64,000 bases of DNA from the NCBI GenBank assembly GCA_026018925.1, contig JAKSZU010000009.1, positions 79,203,090 to 79,267,089 on the forward strand. Reading direction: 5' to 3'. Below the pieces are notes generated by a model. It saw nothing but the letters and a program-made list of their open reading frames with translations, made no database searches and was not told the DNA's origin. The first letter of the stretch is position 1, and every line of letters begins with the position of its first letter. Position numbers and translations under genes: made by a program. Shown in pieces: positions 56,131 to 64,000 of this stretch. This stretch comes from Tupaia tana (taxonomy: Eukaryota; Chordata; Mammalia; Scandentia; Tupaiidae).

Positions 56131-56636
56131 AAAAATAGGTGGTGTTGAGAAAGGCAAGAAGTTTTGTTCAGAATTGTACCCAATACCACACCATAGAAAA
56201 GGAAAGTAAGTACAAGACTGGCCTAAATATCAATGGTTTATTTGGGTGGAAGACAGGTCAGGCCCCTGGATTCTCTTACACAGATGCCAACAAGAACAAA
56301 GGCATCACCTGGGGAGAGGATACACTGATGGAGTATTTGGAGAATCCCAAGAAGTACATCCCTGGAACAAAAATGATCTTCACTGGCATTAAAAAAAGTC
56401 AGAAAGAGCAGAACTGATAGCTTATCTCAAAAAAGCTACTAATGAGTAATAGGTACCCACTGCCTTATTTATGACAAAACATAAATGTCTCATCCTTTTA
56501 ATGTGTATCATATTTTAATTGATCTCCTACACCAGTACTAGGATCATGAATGGCTTATTTTTGTAGAACAGATCTAAGTAAGATTGGCTTGTGGTTAAAG
56601 GAATACTTTTGCGTTTTTAAAATTTTTTTTCTTTTT
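56131..56636 (+). pseudogene. CYCS: CYCS (cytochrome c) processed pseudogene
   Basis: Cytochrome c carries electrons between complexes III and IV and triggers apoptosome assembly. This is a dead, intronless copy. The start codon position reads ATA. The CXXCH haem site has lost its first Cys (now L-Y) and second Cys (Y), reading NCTQYHT in a shifted context. The core remains recognisable ([22 protein letters not shown], then [29 protein letters not shown]). A frameshift follows GIKK. The 3' UTR (CACTGCCTTATTTATGACAAAAC) is retained to about 56620. Its A tail is obscured by the adjoining SINE. Confidence 0.95.
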
Positions 56637-56845
56637 CTTTTTTTTTTGGGGGGGGGAGAGGTTTTTGCTATAGGGCGCGTGCACTCACCAGAGTCAGAAA
56701 GACAGAGAGAGACAGAGAGACAGAAAGTGAGAAATCACTCCCTGGGGGGATGACCATGCCACAATCCCTTCTCCTCCATTCTCCTCTCGAGATCTTGGGC
56801 ACGTACACACACGCGCCTGGCATGAGCTTAAACCACCGGGCCTTG
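56637..56845 (-). mobile_element. tRNA-derived SINE, head truncated
   Basis: T-run and GGGGGGGGAGAGG at the left, CTATAGGGCGCGTGCAC, body to GAGCTTAAACCACCGGGCC. The tRNA-like head after that is missing on the right, an unusual 5' loss. Confidence 0.85.
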
Positions 56846-57373
56846 CTCAGACATGTGAGACTTGGATGTTCATATTATACAAAGAATTTCATCAACTCAC
56901 CTGGATAAAGAAAAATGTTCTTAAAAGGCATTTAATGCCCAGGTTATTAGGTAGATATAGTGCTATGATATGTAGGAGTAAGACCTTTGATTACAAAGCT
57001 GGCAGTCCTGTAATTGTTTTCTTCCAAAAATTGTTTTTCTTACTTTCCAGTGATGTCCTAATGAAAGGACCTCAGGACTTCTGCCAAATTATCTATGTTA
57101 CTATGTGTAATAATTCTGAAACTATGAGTTTCATTATGTGATAGTCATGCCCTAGACTTTAGGCTGTGGAGAGTTCAGTGGGAGTTCTACCCAAAGGGTC
57201 TTGGATAATAGAATGAACCAAGGGTGACCTGAGCCAAAGAGAGAATTTAAATTGTAGTCAATGAGATAAGCAAAGATTCCAAGATGATTTATCTCTCTTG
57301 GTTACTATTTAATTCACCTATAAAATTCTATTAGTTTCTTTTTCATAATTAAAAAATATATACTTAAAATAAA
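56846..57373. other. No gene seen
   Basis: The open frame at 56866-57141 has no recognisable domain. I treat it as chance. Confidence 0.5.
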
Positions 57374-57384
57374 GACACAGCTTT

Positions 57385-57667
57385 TTTTTCCTAGAGAGAG
57401 GTTTTTGCTATAGGGTGCATGTGTTTGCTCACTGGAAAGACAAAGAGAGACAGAGACACAGAAAGTGAGAAATCACCCTCTGGGGAGATGGTCATGCTGC
57501 AATCCCTTCTCCTCTATTCTCCCCTCAGGACTTTGGGCATGGATACACACACACACACACACACACACACGCCCTGTGTGAGTTTTAAACCCCCAGGCCC
57601 AGGACTCAAAACTGTGGTCAACTATGTGCAAGTCCAGCAACATAACCATTAAACTATCTACTGGTCC
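57385..57667 (-). mobile_element. tRNA-derived SINE with (AC)n
   Basis: Minus-strand head GGGACCAGTAGATAGTTTAATGG. A (CA)n tract lies at 57545-57570. ACACAGCTTTT / ACACAACTTTT form the TSD. Confidence 0.9.
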
Positions 57668-57810
57668 CAACACAACTTTTAATATATAAATTAAGAAGTG
57701 GCACTTTTTCTTTGCTTCACAACTAATCCTTATACAATATTCATTTCTGATATCTGAAATGCAGGTATAATTTACTGGTACACTTGAATGTTTTGTCATT
57801 CAAATATGTT

Positions 57811-58079
57811 TTTTTTTTTTTTTTTTTGGAGAGGTTTTTGCTAGAGGGCGCATGTGCTCGCCAGAAAGACACAGAGAGACAGGGAGATAGAAAGCGAGAA
57901 ATCACCCCCCAGGGGGGATGGCCACGCTGCAATCCGTTCTCCTCCACTCTCCTCTCGGGACCTTGGGCATGAATACACACGCGCCCGGCGTGAGTTTAAG
58001 CCACCGGGTCCGGGACTCAAACCACGGTAAACTACATGGAAGTCCAGTGACATAGCCATTACGCTAACTGCTGGTCCCT
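57811..58079 (-). mobile_element. Young tRNA-derived SINE, long form, with 15-bp TSD
   Basis: TCATTCAAATATGTT is repeated exactly at 57796-57810 and 58080-58094. Minus-strand head GGGACCAGCAGTTAGCG, full body with the C6AG6 palindrome and an A-run. Confidence 0.95.
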
Positions 58080-58390
58080 TCATTCAAATATGTTTCATGC
58101 AAGCTAAATCTTAAGGGAATGTATGGTAATTGTTGGAGTCAACATTTCTAGTTATGAAGATAAAATGCTTCTGTTAAGCAAAGGGGGTCCATTTGAAATA
58201 GCATTTACAATGTGATCTCAGCTTTCAATCCTCTGTCAACCTTAGTAAGGATATCTTAGCAGCTTTGGGACTTGAAGGCCTTGACTCAGGAACACTCGTG
58301 GTATATTAAATATCAAAATTACAGATACAAATTGACAGAAATCTCCCCAAATTTACTATCAGTGTTTTTAATGGCAAATACCTGTGTGAG

Positions 58391-58626
58391 ACTTTTTTTT
58401 TCTTAGAGGGCTTGTGCAACGAAAGAGAGAGAGAAAGAGAGAGAGAGAAAGCATACCCTTCAATGGGGTACAGTAATGCCAGAATCCCTTTTCCTCTATT
58501 CCTCCTTCCTGTCAGAATTTTGGGCAAGCATGGACATGCACCTGGCATGTTTGGCAAGACACCAGAGCTGGACTCAAACTGTGGTCTTCCATGTGGGATA
58601 TAGCCACTGAACTACAGAGTCAGCCC
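58391..58626 (-). mobile_element. Older tRNA-derived SINE
   Basis: Minus-strand head GGGGCTGACTCTGTAGTTCAG, body CAAAATTCTGACAGGAAGG, a CT tract and an A-run. Confidence 0.8.
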
Positions 58627-59269
58627 CTACATATTCTTCTTAAAATGTGACTTCGATAGTTCTTCCATCAAGAAGTGGAGTCTATTTCTCTCTCATTCAA
58701 TATAAGTGGGATTATAACTATGGCACAAATGATGCTGTGTGACTTCTAAAGTTAGAACATAATTGGCGATAGAGCTTCCATTTCATGACTCTTTGGACAC
58801 TTGCTCTAGAACCCAGTTGCCATGCTGTGATAAAGTCCTGGAAATTACATGAAAATGTCACACATAAGTGTTCTAGCTGAGATCATAGCTGATAATCAAC
58901 ATCAAGTGCCAGACATGGAAGTGAATAAGGCTTCAGATGATATTAGTCTTCAGCTTTTGATTCTTCCAAGATGAGTCTCAGACACTGTGGAGTAGAGATG
59001 ATATATCTCTGTTGTGTCCTTTCCAAATTCCTAACCAATGGAATCTGTAAGCATAACAAATCAGTCATTGTGTACCACTAAGTTTGGGTGGTTTATCACG
59101 TTACAATAGTACCTAGATCTATACCTGGTAGCCAGTATTCTTCATTCTCAAACCAGGTTCCAGTCAGAAAAGTAGAATGTTCTACTGGATAGTTCTGGAT
59201 AAGAAATATATCTTGAGACTTTTGGTGATTTATTTGTTTGTTTGTCTTAGTTTGGAAATAGTATGACAA
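58627..59269. other. No gene seen
   Basis: Unique-looking sequence without a supported frame. Confidence 0.5.
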
Positions 59270-59428
59270 ACAACTCATCTCTGTTTGGACTGAGAGTTTA
59301 TCAGATAGATATCTTCAGCTAGACTAGTGGTGAAGAGTATTCATGTTGGGTAAATTCATTTTACAAGCTGTAATGATGTACAGTGATTGGATGTATAAAA
59401 TAAATTACAATAATAATAATAATAAATT
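59270..59428 (+). mobile_element. L1 3' end fragment
   Basis: TATTCATGTTGGGTAAATTCATTTTACAAGC, GATGTACAGTGATTGGATGT and an AATAATAATAAT tail match other L1 3' ends here. Confidence 0.75.
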
Positions 59429-59429
59429 T

Positions 59430-59695
59430 AGGAACCAGCAGATGGTTGTAGCAGTTACATCACTGGACTCCCACATAGTTGACTGTGGTTAGAGTACTGG
59501 ACCCGACAGCTTAAAACTCAAGCTGGGCACATATGCATGAGTGCCCAAAATCTTGAGAGGAGAATAGAGGAGAAGGTATTGTGGCATGGTCATCCCCCCA
59601 TGGGGGGGGGGGTTATTTCTTGCTTTCTGCATCTCTGTCTCACTCTCTGTCTCTCTGGTGAGTGTAAGCACTCTATAGCAAAATTCTCTCTTTTA
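59430..59695 (+). mobile_element. tRNA-derived SINE, long form, on an L1 tail
   Basis: Head GGAACCAGCAGATGG, body with a C-run/G-run (CCCCCCATGGGGGGGGGG), end CTATAGCAAAATTCTC. The AATAATAATAATAAATTT tail of the L1 is repeated after it. Confidence 0.88.
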
Positions 59696-59719
59696 AAAAT
59701 AATAATAATAATAAATTTT

Positions 59720-60945
59720 TAAAAATGTCAAACAAGTCCGTCTCCTTTAACCTTCCTACCTGCTTAACATACTTAAGAGATGAAAAAGTAGCATTATATC
59801 ACTATAGCAGTGACTTTTAAGTGTAAAGGTAGGAAGTACGCATTGCGATGTACAGAAGATAGGAATAGGAAATGTGTATTTTGAAAAAGTCACCATGATT
59901 TGGAGATTCTTACAAGATTTCTGTTTGAGAGTCACTGATTGATATGCTAATATTCCCCTGAGAAATGAAACAAGATATTGTACAGGCTTTCAATTCTGAG
60001 CTATGAGGAGCATTGCAAAGACTGAAGTAAATCATTAGAAAATTATTTCACAAATGTCCGTGGGTTGCCACATAAGATCCTAGACTTTTGTATTGTTTGA
60101 AAATGACTCTAGGGTTGGCATAAAATATCAGGGATGGGAAAAATTATATAGACACTCACACAATCAACACTATTCTAAGGAACAGCAAAAAAGCTATCTT
60201 TAAGTGTTATCGGGCTCTTTCCATCAAACTGGCTTCCCACATATAACAGGGTTATTTCAAAAGTGCTGAAAATGTCTAATATTTTATCATCAAATTTTAG
60301 TTCAAAGTATTTGTTATGTGGTCTGACTCACATCAGTTTGTTTGCCTGATGGGAGTAAAACTGAGTCCAAGATAGTAAGATGAGCAATATGGAATCAGAG
60401 AGATAAATGTGTGAGTTTACCTTCTTTCCCTCTAATTCTTGTTTTCTTAATGTATACTGGCATTTTCAAACTTTCCTTCACTCCCTCCATACATATACTA
60501 TGTAGCTATGTTGTTCCATCTTTGTTATATTTTGTTAATCTAGAAACTGTGATTTCTTTGTCCACTTATCTTATTTGGGGTGTATAATATTATTTACTTC
60601 ATTATGAATGCCTGTAACTTATTTTTATGTGGCATTTTTTCTCCATCATTTTGCCCAAGGTCAATGCCTCCCTAATTTCTGGATTATTCTATTATCTATT
60701 TTACTTGTTCAAGACAACTGGCAAATCTGTAGAAAAGCTAGTTACACATGATACTGAACAAAGAAACTGGAAAAGGAGCTAGGGGGAGAATAATGTGCAT
60801 CTACGATTTCATTCTGATATTGAAAATGGTGAGATTGAGGTTCTCAGAGAGCCAAAGGATCTATAACAGGAAAGACCACTGGAACACCTGTTTCATTATA
60901 ACACCTACAGTTTTCAGTTCTACCAACTGATCTATTAAAGGATGC
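59720..60945. other. AT-rich, no gene seen
   Basis: About 1.2 kb without a supported feature. Confidence 0.5.
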
Positions 60946-61016
60946 CTGTGTTACACTGTAAAGAAATTAATTAAACTAAACTCTTCGAAGGTTTAGGATT
61001 TTTTTCAACTTTGTTT
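60946..61016 (+). mobile_element. L2 3' region, left half
   Basis: CACTGTAAAG...CTAAACTCTTCGAAGGTTTAGGATTTTTTTCAAC resembles the L2 text around CTGTAAGCTCCTTGAGGGCAGGGA. It continues beyond the composite element at 62675. Confidence 0.55.
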
Positions 61017-61040
61017 CTTTTAATTTTTTTTATTTTTACA

Positions 61041-61298
61041 TTTAATCATTGCACCTCTTTACTGTTTACAACATGGTTTTGCCCAGCATGAATACAGTGC
61101 ACATTAGTCAAAACAATGATATTACCATATACATTATCATCAACAGACAACTTTTCATTTTTGTGTCTATTAAGTGTGTTGTTTGTTTCCTGAATCCCTC
61201 CCTTCTGCCCTCAATTACTCATTCCCATTACCTCTCCCATACTGTCTCTAGTATCCAAAGTTGCCTTCCCTGCTATTATACCTTCCAGTTCCTTCAGT
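61041..61298 (-). mobile_element. L1 3'-UTR-like tail of the composite element
   Basis: Minus-strand segments GGATACTAGAGACAGTATGG, GTTGATGATAATGTATATGG and TATTCATGCTGGGCAAAACC align in order with the L1 3' UTRs at 8550-8770 and 35235-34940. Confidence 0.82.
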
Positions 61299-61746
61299 TT
61301 TTTTTTTTTTCAATTATCAGCTCATAAAGTTTTTAACAATAGGGAGCATAGATTCTATTCAGGGTTGGATTAAGGGTGGGTCTCGTGCAGTTCCGCAATT
61401 GTAGGTGAATCTCCATGGAATACAGTTTCTGGAAAGCAGAGATGATTATCAGTTGATGCGGCACAGCATCCACCTTGTGATTACCGGGAATGGTGTTGTG
61501 GGGATCTGCAGCGTGAGTCATCCTCAGGTATCTGACTTCCTTAAGAATGGTAGAGTAGTTCTTTTATTTTCCCTGAGGTAATGCAGAGCTGGTAACCATC
61601 ATCTTTTCACTGTCCATAGGCAGAGAAAATCCTCCTATACAATATATTTCTCAATTGGTTTAAGACAGCTAAAGTTTCTTTCTGTTGCTTGTAGTTGTAG
61701 GTTCTTAATCCTAGTTTTCGGCTTCAGTTTGCCGCCTGTGGCCGGC

Positions 61747-62382
61747 GGCCACGTGCAGGTGCAGGCCCGGTGGCCACACGCAGGCCCGGGGGCCACGCTC
61801 AGGCACAGGCGCAGGCCCAGCGGCCACAGGCAGGCCCGGCGGCCACACTCCGGCCCGAAGGCCACGCGCAGGCCCGGCGGCCACGCGCAGACCCGGCGGC
61901 CACCCGCAGGCCCGGGGGCCACGCACAGGCACAGGCGCAGGCCCAGCGTCCATGTGCAGGCCCGGTGGCCACGCGCAGGCGCAGGCCCGGTGGACACGTG
62001 CAGGCGCAGACCCGGCGACCACACTCCGGCCCGAAGGCCACATGCAGGCCCGGCGGCCATGCTCGGGCCCAGCAGCCACGTGCAGGCCTGGGGCCACGCG
62101 CAGGCCCGGCGGCCATGCTCAGGCGCAGGCCCGGCGGCCACTCGCAGGCCCAGAGGCCATGCACTGGCCCGGCGACCACGCTCGGGCCCTGCGGCCACGC
62201 GCAGGCCCGGCGGCCACACTCAGGCCCGGCAGCCACGCACAGGCCCAGGGGCCACACATAGGCCCGGGGGCCACACATAGACCCGGAGGCCACGTGCAGT
62301 CCCGGCGGCCACACGCTGGTCCGGCAACCACGCGCAGGCCCGGCGGCCACGCGCAGGCCCGGTGGCCACACACCAGCCCCGA
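61747..62382. repeat. GC-rich VNTR, 19-bp unit, about 31 copies
   Basis: The unit is GGCCACGCGCAGGCCCGGC. By hand I read about 24 units of 19 bp, four of 25 bp and two of 31 bp (6-bp insertions such as GCGCAG), plus a shortened one. The VNTR is very CpG-rich. Copies differ at a few positions, so the array has been diverging since it expanded. Confidence 0.92.
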
Positions 62383-62662
62383 GCGCGTGAATGTGCGCTG
62401 GATCCAGCGCCATCTCCCGCTCGCCTGCCCGGCCTGAGAAAGGAAGGACAGCGAGCTCGGCCAGTCCACGCTGCCGGCCCGCCTTGGCGCCGAGCGCGGG
62501 ACACACCCAGTGCTGGAGAGGCAGCGGGGGCCAGGTGGTCCGGGCCACGGCACAAGAAGCAGAACCCCGGCCGCAGCATGCGAGGCAGAGCTCCGACTGC
62601 GGCATGCGAGGCAGAGCCCCGGCCGTGCGGACCCTGCTGCACAGGCCCGGCCATGAGGCAGC
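62383..62662 (-). other. GC-rich 5' domain of the composite element
   Basis: Non-repetitive except for a short tandem duplication of GCATGCGAGGCAGAGC with about 26-bp spacing (plus strand 62576-62617). It has the base composition of a CpG-island promoter or mRNA 5' end. The source is not recognised. Confidence 0.6.
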
Positions 62663-62674
62663 TCAATTTTATTT

Positions 62675-62740
62675 ACTGTTGTATTTCAAATGCTTGTAAT
62701 AATATCTGGTATACAATAGGTGCTTAATATAAAATTGTAT
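62675..62740 (+). mobile_element. L2 3' end, right half
   Basis: ACTGTTGTATTTCAAATGC, then TATCTGGTATACAATAGGTGCTTAATA matches the L2 3' end. Confidence 0.75.
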
Positions 62741-63460
62741 TTAATGTCTAAATGCAAGTCATTTTCAGTCTGGAAGATAGTCTGATATTGTGGAAAGATA
62801 ATTGCTTTTGGATTGATCAGTTATCTGACATCAAACACTGAAGTTTCCTAAGAGTTCATTACAGACTACTTTATCTTATAAATCTATATTCTTTCCTGCT
62901 ATTCCCACCTACTCCCATGGATTCAATGAGTATCTATAAATTGATGATGACCACATTTCTATTTCTACCTCCAATTCCATATATTCAATGACGTACTTGA
63001 CACCTCTGCTTGAATGACTCATAGGCATCTCTAACTTAACATATTAAAATTTAGTTAATTATATTTACCTCATATAAGCCATTGAGATGAGCTGAATCAA
63101 CCCTGCCATGGTGTATATAGCATTGGCTGAAGCTAATTTTATCCTTTTTAAGTCCAAGAATATAATTTTCAGTAGCAGACTGATGCTAGAACCATAACAA
63201 AACTCTCCTTACCTGTCATGCACACTAGCTCACCAGAAGTTAGACGCAAAGAAAAACTAACAACTCTCACTCTCTATTTGTCCCTCCTAGGTATCATTAT
63301 ATAGAAAATTCTAAGTTTGAGATCTAAACTTGGAACTTCTCAAGTTCGGATAAATAGAATAAGTCGAGAAGGCAGATCAGGGTTAGAATCATTGTATCGT
63401 TTCTATATAAACAAGAAAGTTGTATAAAGGGAATAGCTCACTAGAAATTTGAATGAGTGA
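62741..63460. other. No gene seen
   Basis: AT-rich unique-looking sequence. Confidence 0.5.
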
Positions 63461-63464
63461 CACA

Positions 63465-63690
63465 GCCTTGGTACAGTGATAACACAATACTTCAGTGTTA
63501 GAGGCCAAATGGAAGATCCAGATTCAGGTCCTGAAGCAACCTGTACATGCTGGGCACATAGTGCATGCTCATGATCCCAGCTGGCTACAAGGCTGGGGTG
63601 GGGATCATGGCATGAGACCCTGTTGAGGGTTCTTGTCTATTTCTCTCTCTCTCTCTCTATCTCTATCTATATCTATATCTATATCTATAT

Positions 63691-63779
<89 letters not shown>

Positions 63780-63790
63780 CAAAAATAAAC
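63465..63790 (+). mobile_element. Old SINE, diverged subfamily, with microsatellite tail
   Basis: Related to 19430, 50050 and 55283: ACAGCCTTGGTACAGTGATAAC, ATGATCCCAGCTGGCTAC, GAGACCCTGTTGAGGG, then the microsatellites. Confidence 0.7.
63640..63775. repeat. (CT)n(CTATAT)n(CA)n(TA)n compound microsatellite
   Basis: Four successive simple repeats. Each probably grew from its neighbour by point change and slippage. Confidence 0.95.
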
Positions 63791-63880
63791 TTTTTAAAAA
63801 GTTTGAATGACTTAAGGTACTATCAAGTCAAATGTTAGGATCAGGACAGTATTTTTCAACATCAGCATCATTACTATTTT

Positions 63881-63903
63881 GGTGTGTGTGTGTGTGTGTG
63901 TGT
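63881..63903. repeat. (GT)n microsatellite
   Basis: Uninterrupted GT dinucleotides. Confidence 0.9.
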
Positions 63904-64000
63904 GAGGTGGGAACTCCCCTGTATGTTGTATGATGTTTAGCAGCATCCCTGGCCTCTACCCATTAGATGCCAATAGCACCATCCCCCAAGTTATAACAAC

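Larger units (their letters stand above)
61017..62662 (-). mobile_element. Composite SVA-like non-autonomous retroelement
   Basis: Read on the minus strand, it has five parts. First is a GC-rich 5' domain of about 280 bp (62662-62383). Second is a VNTR of about 636 bp (62382-61747). Third is a unique middle (61746 to about 61310). Fourth is an internal A12 (61299-61310). Last is about 275 bp homologous to L1 3' UTRs in this window, ending in an A-rich tail (61017-61040). The likely TSD is TCAACTTTGTTT (61005-61016) and TCAATTTTATTT (62663-62674), and the flanks are the two halves of an L2. No complete protein is encoded; the long frames across the VNTR come from its lack of stop codons. The layout parallels hominoid SVA (VNTR plus 3' retroelement end), although no part matches SVA as I know it. 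An internally deleted L1 with a tandem-repeat 5' UTR is the main alternative. Confidence 0.75.

Noticed and set aside
56866-57141. 91-codon plus-strand frame
   Set aside because: No domain, no conserved context and composition like the flanking DNA.
61799-62605. Long open frames (up to 268 codons on minus, 183 on plus) through the GC-rich block
   Set aside because: They span the VNTR in several frames on both strands, with low-complexity R/P/G/A repeats. Absence of stops is a property of the 19-bp GC unit, not evidence of a protein.
61747-62662. GC-rich block as a CpG-island promoter of a host gene
   Set aside because: It is a tandem array joined to an L1-type tail and bounded by a probable TSD in an L2, so an insertion explains it better.
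63640-63775. CRISPR-like regular repetition
   Set aside because: Simple dinucleotide and hexanucleotide microsatellites without spacers, in a mammalian genome.
1-64000. Endogenous retrovirus or DNA transposon copies
   Set aside because: I looked for LTR pairs, primer-binding sites, gag/pol motifs and terminal inverted repeats and found none that I could support.

Overview
This is nuclear DNA from a placental mammal. Spliced exons with canonical GT-AG sites, processed retrocopies, L1, L2 and MIR elements, and dozens of tRNA-derived SINEs all point that way. The only real host gene I can support is HMGN5, on the minus strand at about 21350-28540, with six coding exons. In human this gene is X-linked (Xq21.1), so the window is probably X-chromosome sequence. 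The dominant SINE has a tRNA-like head (GGGACCAGCAGTTAGC...), a body with a C-run/G-run palindrome, and an end reading TATAGCAAAAACCTCT. It fits no primate, rodent, carnivore, bat or ungulate SINE I know. It is most reminiscent of the CYN SINEs of colugos (Dermoptera), so a colugo is my best guess for the species. That is an inference.

Layout: 1-8.8 kb holds two L1 copies facing away from each other: a minus-strand ORF1/5' part and a long plus-strand L1 with decayed ORF1 and ORF2, the latter broken by three SINEs. 8.8-18.8 kb is a SINE field with a MIR. It also contains a minus-strand retrocopy of an unidentified GC-rich mRNA (10893-11941) and a 59-bp tailless copy of a SINE head (12663-12721). 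18.8-21.3 kb is an old L1 3' half with nested SINEs. 21.3-29.3 kb is HMGN5 and its promoter region. 29.3-31.2 kb is unique. 31.2-35.3 kb has SINEs, L1 tails and a MORF4L1 retropseudogene with a clear target-site duplication (TSD).

35.3-47.7 kb alternates unique AT-rich DNA with SINEs and two related minus-strand L1 3' ends. 47.7-54.2 kb is one old, nearly full-length plus-strand L1 split by about nine SINE-like insertions. 54.2-60.9 kb has L2, SINEs and a CYCS retropseudogene. 60.9-62.7 kb contains the most striking object: a composite, SVA-like non-autonomous retroelement on the minus strand. It consists of a GC-rich 5' domain, about 31 units of a 19-bp VNTR, a unique middle, an A-run and an L1 3'-UTR-like tail. 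It is inserted with a probable TSD into an L2. The end of the window holds an old SINE with compound microsatellites.

HMGN5 encodes a nucleosome-binding chromatin protein. Everything else is transposable-element sediment, apparently mobilised by the same L1 machinery. The recurring pattern is short TSDs, A-rich tails and L1-type 3' ends shared by L1, SINEs, mRNA retrocopies and the composite element.
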